DNA of 22,662 nucleotides from CAYMRB01 sp964392615 (lineage in GTDB: Bacteria > Planctomycetota > UBA8108), in contig CAYMRB010000119.1 of the NCBI GenBank assembly GCA_964392615.1, positions 1 through 22,662 on the forward strand, in the 5' to 3' direction. Of this stretch, positions 6,522 through 14,006 are shown piece by piece (the first letter of the stretch is position 1; each line of letters opens with the position of its first letter). The notes below the pieces were generated by a model. The model saw nothing but the letters and a program-made list of their open reading frames with translations, did no database searches and was not told the origin of the DNA. Made by a program: the position numbers and the translations under genes.

Positions 6522-8192
6522 ATGAAGCTGCGCTGCCTGTTCCCCTCGTTCCAGGTCCGAAAAATCGATGGTAGTGGCGGACTGGGCGACGTGGCCGCCG
6601 GTCTGTGCAAGGAGCTGGGCAGGAGGGACGACATCGAGATCGCGGCTGTCATGCCGGGTTTCGAGTCGGTCTCCGGCGACGCGAAGCAGGTCGCGAAGCG
6701 TTTCGACGACGTGGTCTTCGACGGCCTGAAGATCCCCTTCGGCCACGGCAACCTCTACGGGCAGGTCTGCCGGACGACCATTCCGACCTCGAACGCATCC
6801 GAGCCGGAGGTCCCGTGCTACCTGATCCGCTCGCCGATCTTCGACGAGACGGACCCCGTCACCGGAAAGGTCGACAAGAATTCGCCCGACAAGGCCATCG
6901 CATTCTGTCGAGCCGTGCTGGAGTGGATTCGCCACCTCGACGAGCCGCCGGACATCATCCACTCGAACGATTGGCACACCGCCCTGATCCCCGTCTACCT
7001 CCAGACGCAGTATCGCCGTGACCTGCGCATCGGGCGGACCGCCACGCTCCACACCATCCACAACGCGACGGGCTGGGCGTTCCAGGGCTCCTTCGCGGAC
7101 GTGTCGGGGCTTCTTCACCTCGGCCGTTTCGACGGCGCGCAGGTCTTCCAGACCGGACAGACCCAATCGCTGGAGCACAACGGCGTCTTCAACTTCACGA
7201 AGGGCGCGATGGGCTACGCGGACCTGCTCGTGGCGGTCAGTCAGACCTACGCCGAGGAGCTTCATACCAGCGCGTATGGCGGCGGCCTCGAAGGTGTCCT
7301 CGACAGCCGACCAGGCACGGTCTCGGGCGTCGTCAACGGCATCGACACCTCGGAGTGGAATCCGGCCGAGGATCGGTTGATCAAGCCGCACAACTTCTCG
7401 GCCACGGACGATCCGAAGACCGTCCGCGAGAAGAAGGGCAAGATTCGCGGGCGCCTCAAGAACTGGACGGCTCCGGACGGCTCGAAGCCGTTTCGCCGGC
7501 TGAAGAAGGGCTCGATGCTCCTCGCGATGGTCAGCCGGATCAGCTTCCAGAAGTTTCCGATTCTCGACGCATGCCTCGATGACCTCGTCGAGAAGAAGGA
7601 CGTGCAGCTCGCCGTCCTCGGCAATGCTGACCCGAAGGATGTGGACGGCCAGCGCTGGGTCAAGCGGCTCACCGAGCTGTCCCGCAAATACCCGGTTCGC
7701 GTCACCTTCTTCAACGGCTACGACGAGGATCTCTCCCACCTCATCTATGCAGCGGCCGATGCGTTCTTCGTGCCGAGCGTCTTCGAGCCGTGCGGCCTGA
7801 CGCAGCTGGTCAGCATGCGCTATGGCACGCTGCCGATCGTGCGGTTCACCGGAGGAATCGCCGACACCGTCGTCGACGAACGCGCTGGACACCATGCCAC
7901 GGGCTTCGGCTTCGCTCCGCAGATCGACATGCCCACCAGCGAGGACGAGTTCGCTCGGGAGGGAGCGCTCTTGCTGGAGACGATCCACCGGGCCCAGACC
8001 ACTTTCCACCACCGCGAGGAACGGTGGGACGACATGGTGAGCAACGGCCTGGAGCTCGATCTGTCCTGGCGGGTCCCTGCCCGCACCTACCGCAAGCTCT
8101 ACGAAGAGGCCGTCCTCCGGCGCATGCGCTCGTTCCTCCACCAGCCGGCTCCGAGCCCCAAAACCGAGCGCGTCGCCGAGAAATCGCGCTAG
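6522..8192 (+). CDS. glgA: Glycogen synthase (GT5 family)
   Basis: 556 residues, cytoplasmic GT-B glycosyltransferase that extends alpha-1,4-glucan from a nucleotide sugar, normally ADP-glucose in bacteria. Visible motifs: glycine-rich SGGLGDVAAGL near the N-terminus; NDWHTAL (D150, H152); TIHNATGWAFQGSF (H180 region); VVNGIDTSEWNP opening the C-terminal lobe; SRISFQK (R339, K344, the phosphate-binding pair); PSVFEPCGLTQL (E422); RYGTLPIVRFTGGIADTV. These match E. coli GlgA order and spacing, but the protein is longer than the usual 480 or so residues, partly through a basic segment at about 290-330 and a C-terminal tail. Odd point: the lysine of the KxGGL substrate motif is replaced, reading GSGGL, with a lysine three positions earlier (K14). 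It stands alone; no glgB, glgC or glgP is in view. GGAG lies about 12 bases upstream of the ATG, so initiation may be modest. Confidence 0.93.
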   Translation: MKLRCLFPSFQVRKIDGSGGLGDVAAGLCKELGRRDDIEIAAVMPGFESVSGDAKQVAKRFDDVVFDGLKIPFGHGNLYGQVCRTTIPTSNASEPEVPCYLIRSPIFDETDPVTGKVDKNSPDKAIAFCRAVLEWIRHLDEPPDIIHSNDWHTALIPVYLQTQYRRDLRIGRTATLHTIHNATGWAFQGSFADVSGLLHLGRFDGAQVFQTGQTQSLEHNGVFNFTKGAMGYADLLVAVSQTYAEELHTSAYGGGLEGVLDSRPGTVSGVVNGIDTSEWNPAEDRLIKPHNFSATDDPKTVREKKGKIRGRLKNWTAPDGSKPFRRLKKGSMLLAMVSRISFQKFPILDACLDDLVEKKDVQLAVLGNADPKDVDGQRWVKRLTELSRKYPVRVTFFNGYDEDLSHLIYAAADAFFVPSVFEPCGLTQLVSMRYGTLPIVRFTGGIADTVVDERAGHHATGFGFAPQIDMPTSEDEFAREGALLLETIHRAQTTFHHREERWDDMVSNGLELDLSWRVPARTYRKLYEEAVLRRMRSFLHQPAPSPKTERVAEKSR

Positions 8193-8242
8193 AGATCCGT
8201 TGAAGAAGGGCTGCTCACCCGGCGGCTCCGCGGGGCGGACAC

Positions 8243-8271
8243 GTTCCATGCGCGCACGATTCGGCTATCAT
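8243..8271 (+). promoter_or_regulatory. Candidate promoter of the giant peptidase lipoprotein gene
   Basis: GTTCCA (8243-8248) and TATCAT (8266-8271, five of six to TATAAT) are 17 bases apart. Transcription would start near 8278, about 50 bases before the chosen ATG at 8330. The upstream in-frame ATG at 8270 overlaps the -10 and could not be used from this promoter. Confidence 0.35.
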
Positions 8272-8329
8272 GGCGCACTTGAATCGCCAGTGTAGCCGCC
8301 GCCTCGCGGTCGCCCCCGGAGCTCTCGAC

Positions 8330-11300
8330 ATGCCTCACCGTCTTCTTGCAGCGGCGGCGCTCCTCGCGCTCGCCTCGTGCGTCTCGCCGTCGTCGCCCAC
8401 GTCCTCGACGCCCAGAGGGGCCTCTTCGACGACCGCCCCGCAAGACGCCTCGGAGCGCCCCGGGTGGGCAGCTCCCCCGATCGAACGCGCGGTTTCCGTC
8501 CGCGACGGCCACACCGGCGAGCTCGCGTCCTTCGACGCATTGCTCGATGCGCTCGCGACGGCGGACGTCGTGTTCCTGGGAGAGTCGCACGATGACGAGA
8601 CGACGCACCGCGTCGAGCTCGCGGTCTACGAGGGGCTCCTCGCGCGCCGCGAGAACCGTCTCGTTCTCGCGATGGAGATGTTCGAGCGCGACGTGCAGGG
8701 CGACCTCGATGCGTATCTCGCGCGCCGCATCGACGAGGCGACCTTCCTGTCCCGCGCGCGCCCGTGGGGCAACTACCGCACCGGCTATCGACCGCTGATC
8801 GAGCGGGCCAAGACGTCCGGCGTGCCCGTCGTTGCGTCCAACTTCCCGGCTGCGCTGCGGCGCCGCATCGCGAGGGAAGGCCGCGATGTTCTCGACTCGC
8901 TCGACGGCGATGAGCGACGCCACGCGCCGTCGCAGCTCCTGCCGAATACAGAGGCCTATTGGCGCCGCGTCGACAACGCGGTGCGAAGCCACCGGGCCAT
9001 GATGGGTGGCACGAGCGACGAAGACCGCCTCTACTCGACTCAATCGCTCTGGGACAACTCGATGGGCGAGGCGTGCGCGCAAGCGCTCGATGATCACCCC
9101 GACCATGCGGTGCTCCACATCAACGGCGGCTTTCACAGCCTCTACTGGGACGGCACGGTGCACCAGCTGCGCCAGCGCAAGCCGAACGCAAAGGTCCTGA
9201 CCGTCGCGATCCGGCCGCGCGCGAACCCCGCGACCGCCGAGCTGGGCGGAACGGCGAGCGCCGACTGGGTCGTCTTTGCCGAGGAGCGTGCGAAGGACCG
9301 CCGCGAGGGGACGTGGTCCGTGCAGATCTCGCAGGACCGCAAGTACCGCATCCGCGTGCCGGAGACGGCCGACGACGCGCATCCGGCGCCGCTTCTGATC
9401 TGGCTCGGCGACGACGGATTCACATCGCAAGACGGTCTCGAGCTCTGGAAGGACCGCCTCGGCGACGAGGTCGCGATCGCCGCCCTCGACGCTCCTTACC
9501 GCGAGGTCGCGGCGGACCTCGGAACGGGCGGTCGCTGGTTCTGGGCGAATGACTTCCTGACGGACGTCGGCAGCTCCGTGAACGCAGTCGAACGCATCTG
9601 GGGATACATCTTGCGACGCTTCCCGGTGGACCCGGCCCGCGTCTGTATCGCCGGCGAAGGCACGGGCGCGACGGTGGCGACGGCGGTCGCACTCTTCGCC
9701 GACGACATCGACTGCGACGTCATCGCGTTCGGCCCGCGTCATTACTCGAGGCTGAAGGACTTTCCCCTGCCGCTGCCGGAGCTCGATGACCCCAGGCCGT
9801 CGCCCGGCAGGACGCTGCGCGTCATCGTCGACGAGGACGACCGGGAGTGGTGGACGAAGGAGCTCGCCGAGTACGTCGAGGTCGGGCTCGATGCCGCTGC
9901 CGCTCCGCCGCAGGAGGACCGCTGGCAGGTCGAGCTCGCGGCCGAGAACGCGTTGCGCGCCGCGGTGGAGCTCGAGGCGCAGCACGCCCCTGCCGAGACA
10001 ACGCGACGATACGTGTTCTACGACGGCGATTCCCCCCGCGGCCGGTTCTGGGCGCGGCTTCACGCGCTGAGGGCGACCGCGGAAGACGGCGCGCCGGTCG
10101 CGGTTCTCGACGCGCCGCCGCTCGACCGCCCCGATGCCGAGCTGCTGCCGCTCGCCATCCGCCCCGACGCGTTCGCCGCGCCGCACGCGCTGCCGCGCTG
10201 CCCCGGGCCGTTCGGCGGCACGACCGTCGTCGTCTTGCCCGCGAGCGCCAGTCGCGGCGCGCTGAAGCGGTGGCTCGCCGTCCAGGAGGACGACCCGCTG
10301 ACCAAGCTCAGCCGGTTTCATCGCTTGCGCATCGCGACGATGGGCGGCGAGCACGCCCTTCCCGACGTTCTGTCGACGCTGCACTCCGAGGGCCGCGACA
10401 ATATCCTGATCGTCCCGGCGTTGTTCTGCGCGGACGCCGCCATGATGCGGTCGCTCGAGCGCAGCGCGCGGGACCTCGAGGACGTCATGACGTTCCACTG
10501 GTCGCCCGGCCTCGGCGGACGCATGGGGGCCGGCCCCGCCGCCAGCGCGCCGGCAGACGCGCCGATCGATCACGAGCTCGTCGTCGCCCTCGACCCGGAG
10601 ACGCATCGCGTGTCGGTGCGCGACACGATGCTCCTGCCGCCCGGAATCTCGACGCAGCAGGCGGAGTTCTCGCTGCACGCAGGCCTCGCGATCCGCTCGA
10701 GCGAGCCTGCGATCGAGAAGATCGCCACGGACGACGACGAGGGCATCGCGCGCTACCGTCTCTCGTCGGTGCCGGTGGACGGCGAGGTGCGACTCGAGTA
10801 CGACGGCGTATTCGACTACGCGCTCTCGGACCAGAAGGAGGAGTACACCCGCGGCTTCCGCTCGACGCGCGGCATCATCGGCGCGGAAGGCGTGTATCTC
10901 GACGGAGGCAGCGGCTGGGTACCGCGCTTCGAGGATCGGCTGCTCCGCTTCACGGTCGACGTCGAGCTGCCCGCCGACTGGCGAGTCGTGAGCCAGGGCA
11001 AGGGCATCGCGCGCGACGACGACGGTCACGCGCGGTGGGACTCCGAGGGCAAGCGGATGGAGCAGGTCTACCTCGTCGGTGGTCCGCTGCGCGTCTACCG
11101 CGAGTCGGCGGGGAGCGCCGAGACGCTCGTCTACCTGCACGAGGAGGACGAAGCGCTCGCACGGAAGTACCTCGACGCCGCAGCGCGCTACATCGAGATG
11201 TACCGCGATCTGATCGGACCGTATCCGTACGCGAAATTCGCGCTCGTCGAGAACTTCTGGGAGACGGGATACGGCATGCCGTCGTTCACGCTGCTCGGAC

Positions 11301-13813
11301 CGCAGGTCATTCGCCTGCCGTTCATCCTGCACTCCTCGTTCCCGCACGAGATCCTGCACAACTGGTGGGGGAACTCCGTCTTCGTCGACTACGACTCCGG
11401 CAATTGGTGCGAAGGCCTGACCGCCTACATGGCCGACCACCTGGTTCAGGAGCAGCGCGGCAAGGGGCACGAGTACCGCCGCAACACGTTGCAGAAATAC
11501 CGCGACTACGTGAAGGAAGGCCGCGACTTCCCGCTCTCCGAGTTCCGTTCGCGACACAGCGCCGCCACCGAAGCCGTCGGCTATGGCAAGGCCCTGATGC
11601 TGTTCCACATGCTGCGACGACACGTGGGCGACGAGGCGTTTCGCAAGGCGCTGGCCGGCTTCTACCGCGCGCAACGCGGCAAACGCGCGAGCTTCGACGA
11701 CGTACGCAAGGCCTTCGAAGAGGCCACGGAAGAGGACCTCACGGCATTCTTCACGCAGTGGGTCCAGCGCACCGGCGCGCCGGTGCTCGCGCTCGCGGCG
11801 GTCGAATCCGCGCAGGAAGCGGACGGCTACCGATTGACGGGCACGCTCGAGCAGAAGCAGGAGAGAGACCCGTTCGCGCTCGAGGTGCCGCTGCAGGTGT
11901 TCACCGAGAAGGGCGTCGAGTCGTTCGTGATCGTCGCGAGCGAGCGCGAACATCGCTTCTCGCTGACGGTCGACTCGCGACCGCTATCGATCGCGGCCGA
12001 TGCGATGTTCGACGTGTTCCGCATCCTCGATCCACGCGAGACGCCGCCGGCACTCGGCCAGATCTTCGGCGCACCGCAGGTGCTGGCCGTGCTGCCGGGA
12101 GACGCCGACGCTCTGGAGCAAGAGCGATACCGCCGTCTCGTCGATGCGTGGAAGAGCGACGAGCACGAGATCGACATGGCGGTCGACACCGACCTCGCCA
12201 CCGGCGTCGACGCGTTGCCGGCGGATCGCGCGGTGTGGATCCTCGGCCGACGCAATCGTCTCGCGCCGGCTTTCCTCGCGGGAGTGCCGGGCGTCGCGAG
12301 CGACACGTCCGCGACAGCGTTCGATTTCGGCGGCGTCGCCGTGCCATTCGCCGATCACTCGCTCGTCGTCGTGCACCGGCATCCGCGCGACATCGAGAAG
12401 GCTGTCGGCTGGATCGTCGCTGACCCGGACGCAGCGGTGCCCGGCCTCGCGCGCAAGCTGCCGCACTACGGCAAATACTCGTACCTCGCGTTCGAGGGCG
12501 CGGAGCCGAACAACGTGATCAAGGGGCAGTGGCCGACAAGCGGGTCGCCGCTCGTCGTGACCCTCGACCCCGATCGCGCGCCGCGCTCGCCGGAAGCCGA
12601 GAATCGCGCCGCGCTCGCGGAGCTGCCGCCGGTGTTCTCGCGCCGTGCGCTCGTCGAGCACGTCGAGTGGCTCGCGTCACCGGATCGCGAAGGACGCGGC
12701 CTCGGCAGCAAGGGAATCGATCAGTCCGCCGAGTACATCGCCGAGCGCATGAAAGCCGCGGGTCTCGAGCCCGGTGGCGACGACGGCGGCTGGCTGCAGC
12801 GGTTCGCCGTCGAGGAGGGCCCCGGCGGCAAGCCTGTCGAGGCGGCGAACGTCGTCGGCATCCTGCGCGGCAAGCGAGATGACTGGAACGGCCAGGCCGT
12901 CGTCCTCGGCGCGCACTACGACCACCTCGGCCGCGGCTGGCCCGATGCGCACAGCGGCGACGAGGGAAAGGTCCACCCGGGCGCGGATGACAACGCGAGC
13001 GGTGTCGCGGTGCTGCTCGAGCTCGCGCGCGTGCTCGCGTCCGAGGGCCGACCGTCGCGGAGCCTCGTCTTCGTCGCGTTTTCGGCCGAGGAGAACGGCC
13101 GTCTCGGCTCGCAGCACTGGGTCGCGCATCCGCTCGTGCCGCTCGACGGGCTCCGCGGCGTCGTCAACCTCGACACGGTCGGTCGCCTGTTCGACGGCAA
13201 GATCTCCGTGTTCGGCACGGGCACGACGACCGAGTGGCCGCATATCTTCCGCGGCTGCGGCTTCGTCACCGGCATCGCGAACGCGATCGTCGCAGGATCG
13301 GCGGAGGGATCGGATCAGGCGAGCTTCATCGACCGCGGCGTCCCGGCCGTGCAGATCTTCACCGGCGCCCACGAGGACTATCACCGCCCGGGCGACACCG
13401 CCGACAAGATCGACGGCGCGGGGTTGGTGAAGGTCGCGACGTTCGTCAAGGAGGCGCTGAGCTATCTGGTCGAGCGCGAGGCGCCCCTGACGTCGCGCAT
13501 CGACGGCGCCGCGGAAGCGCCGACCTCCCCCCACGGCGCGAGCGGAGCGCGCAAGGTGACGCTCGGCACGGTGCCGGACTTCGAATTCGCCGGCCGCGGC
13601 GTGCGCATCGCATCGATCGTCGACGGATCGCCGGCAGCGGCCGCGGGCCTGCAAGCGGGCGACGTGATCGTCTCTCTGGCAGCGCAGGACATCGCCGACC
13701 TGCGCGCGATGTCTCGCGTACTGGCGGGTTGCAAGCCGGACCAGGAGGTCGACGTCGTCGTGCTCCGCGATGGCGAGCGGGTCACCGTGCAAGCGAAGCT
13801 GCGCAAGAGGTAG
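8330..13813 (+). CDS. Giant lipoprotein: ChaN-like, esterase-like, M1 peptidase, M28 peptidase and PDZ modules
   Basis: 1,827 residues. The start is ATG 8330, with GGAG just upstream and a lipobox (LLALASC, lipidated C17); an ATG at 8270 would bury the signal. Modules: ChaN/DUF399-like at about 65-300 (FLGESHD with E85/H87; HINGGFH 263-269); an alpha/beta-hydrolase-like stretch at about 345-500 whose elbow reads GEGTGA, with T445 for serine; a stretch at about 630-735 weakly like CbiX chelatases; M1 (gluzincin) at about 746-1290 with GYGMPSF, HEILH (H1006, E1007, H1010), third ligand E1028 in NWCEGLTAY, and Y1085; M28 at about 1440-1715 with all expected zinc residues (H1529, D1553, E1587/E1588, D1615, H1685); PDZ at about 1743-1827. 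Both peptidase sites look intact, so it should release amino acids from peptides at the cell envelope. The order suggests one machine for peptide, and perhaps haem, use (inference). Codon use is even throughout, with no sign of a frameshift or assembly join. Confidence 0.88.
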   Translation: MPHRLLAAAALLALASCVSPSSPTSSTPRGASSTTAPQDASERPGWAAPPIERAVSVRDGHTGELASFDALLDALATADVVFLGESHDDETTHRVELAVYEGLLARRENRLVLAMEMFERDVQGDLDAYLARRIDEATFLSRARPWGNYRTGYRPLIERAKTSGVPVVASNFPAALRRRIAREGRDVLDSLDGDERRHAPSQLLPNTEAYWRRVDNAVRSHRAMMGGTSDEDRLYSTQSLWDNSMGEACAQALDDHPDHAVLHINGGFHSLYWDGTVHQLRQRKPNAKVLTVAIRPRANPATAELGGTASADWVVFAEERAKDRREGTWSVQISQDRKYRIRVPETADDAHPAPLLIWLGDDGFTSQDGLELWKDRLGDEVAIAALDAPYREVAADLGTGGRWFWANDFLTDVGSSVNAVERIWGYILRRFPVDPARVCIAGEGTGATVATAVALFADDIDCDVIAFGPRHYSRLKDFPLPLPELDDPRPSPGRTLRVIVDEDDREWWTKELAEYVEVGLDAAAAPPQEDRWQVELAAENALRAAVELEAQHAPAETTRRYVFYDGDSPRGRFWARLHALRATAEDGAPVAVLDAPPLDRPDAELLPLAIRPDAFAAPHALPRCPGPFGGTTVVVLPASASRGALKRWLAVQEDDPLTKLSRFHRLRIATMGGEHALPDVLSTLHSEGRDNILIVPALFCADAAMMRSLERSARDLEDVMTFHWSPGLGGRMGAGPAASAPADAPIDHELVVALDPETHRVSVRDTMLLPPGISTQQAEFSLHAGLAIRSSEPAIEKIATDDDEGIARYRLSSVPVDGEVRLEYDGVFDYALSDQKEEYTRGFRSTRGIIGAEGVYLDGGSGWVPRFEDRLLRFTVDVELPADWRVVSQGKGIARDDDGHARWDSEGKRMEQVYLVGGPLRVYRESAGSAETLVYLHEEDEALARKYLDAAARYIEMYRDLIGPYPYAKFALVENFWETGYGMPSFTLLGPQVIRLPFILHSSFPHEILHNWWGNSVFVDYDSGNWCEGLTAYMADHLVQEQRGKGHEYRRNTLQKYRDYVKEGRDFPLSEFRSRHSAATEAVGYGKALMLFHMLRRHVGDEAFRKALAGFYRAQRGKRASFDDVRKAFEEATEEDLTAFFTQWVQRTGAPVLALAAVESAQEADGYRLTGTLEQKQERDPFALEVPLQVFTEKGVESFVIVASEREHRFSLTVDSRPLSIAADAMFDVFRILDPRETPPALGQIFGAPQVLAVLPGDADALEQERYRRLVDAWKSDEHEIDMAVDTDLATGVDALPADRAVWILGRRNRLAPAFLAGVPGVASDTSATAFDFGGVAVPFADHSLVVVHRHPRDIEKAVGWIVADPDAAVPGLARKLPHYGKYSYLAFEGAEPNNVIKGQWPTSGSPLVVTLDPDRAPRSPEAENRAALAELPPVFSRRALVEHVEWLASPDREGRGLGSKGIDQSAEYIAERMKAAGLEPGGDDGGWLQRFAVEEGPGGKPVEAANVVGILRGKRDDWNGQAVVLGAHYDHLGRGWPDAHSGDEGKVHPGADDNASGVAVLLELARVLASEGRPSRSLVFVAFSAEENGRLGSQHWVAHPLVPLDGLRGVVNLDTVGRLFDGKISVFGTGTTTEWPHIFRGCGFVTGIANAIVAGSAEGSDQASFIDRGVPAVQIFTGAHEDYHRPGDTADKIDGAGLVKVATFVKEALSYLVEREAPLTSRIDGAAEAPTSPHGASGARKVTLGTVPDFEFAGRGVRIASIVDGSPAAAAGLQAGDVIVSLAAQDIADLRAMSRVLAGCKPDQEVDVVVLRDGERVTVQAKLRKR

Positions 13814-13817
13814 GTCC

Positions 13818-13904
13818 GGAGGCGGAGGCCCGAATCAGAGGCCAAGAAGGACCAACCACTAACGTCCAGAATCTTGTTCTCCGGCGAAGACCTCTGCCGC
13901 CTCC
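13818..13904. other. Nested inverted repeat after the peptidase gene
   Basis: GGAGGCGG (13818-13825) and CAGAGG (13836-13841) pair with the contiguous CCTCTG-CCGCCTCC (13891-13904), enclosing a loop of about 50 bases. It lies just past the stop of the peptidase lipoprotein. It may form part of a 3' structure, but pairing over this distance in GC-rich DNA can be chance. Confidence 0.25.
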
Positions 13905-13918
13905 AAGTAGGACTTCTA

Positions 13919-13989
13919 AGGAACCCAGGAACCCAGGAACCCAGGAAGGGAAGTGGATGCGCCCTCCCTTCCTGGGTTCCTGGGTTCCT
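13919..13989. repeat. Long inverted repeat of GGAACCCA units between convergent genes
   Basis: Three tandem copies of GGAACCCA (13920-13943) followed by GGAAGGG are mirrored by CCCTTCC and two copies of TGGGTTCC. The perfect stem is 25 base pairs (13927-13951 with 13965-13989) around a 13-base loop. It stands exactly between the stop codons of two convergent genes, the usual place for a bidirectional terminator, yet neither side has a T-run. The octamer build suggests a dispersed intergenic repeat that may also stop transcription. No second copy occurs in this window. Confidence 0.7.
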
Positions 13990-14006
13990 TGGAGTTCTGT
14001 CCTCCG

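Noticed and set aside
6329..6751. Minus-strand frame reaching into the intergenic region upstream of the pseudopilin operon
   Set aside because: It overlaps the first 230 bases of glgA, including conserved residues, and shows no prepilin or other motif.
6042..8249. 735-codon minus-strand frame covering glycogen synthase
   Set aside because: It overlaps all of a well-supported glgA and part of the PilV-like gene, and has shadow-type composition without any domain signature.
8189..11953. 1,254-codon open frame on the minus strand opposite the peptidase lipoprotein
   Set aside because: It is an antisense shadow in high-GC DNA: composition is dominated by Arg, Val, Asp and Glu, no motif is recognisable, and it overlaps strongly supported ChaN and M1 domains.
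9847..12423. 858-codon plus-strand frame inside the giant lipoprotein gene
   Set aside because: It is the alternate frame of a real gene; the translation is Arg-rich low complexity, and the true frame carries HEXXH and other conserved motifs.
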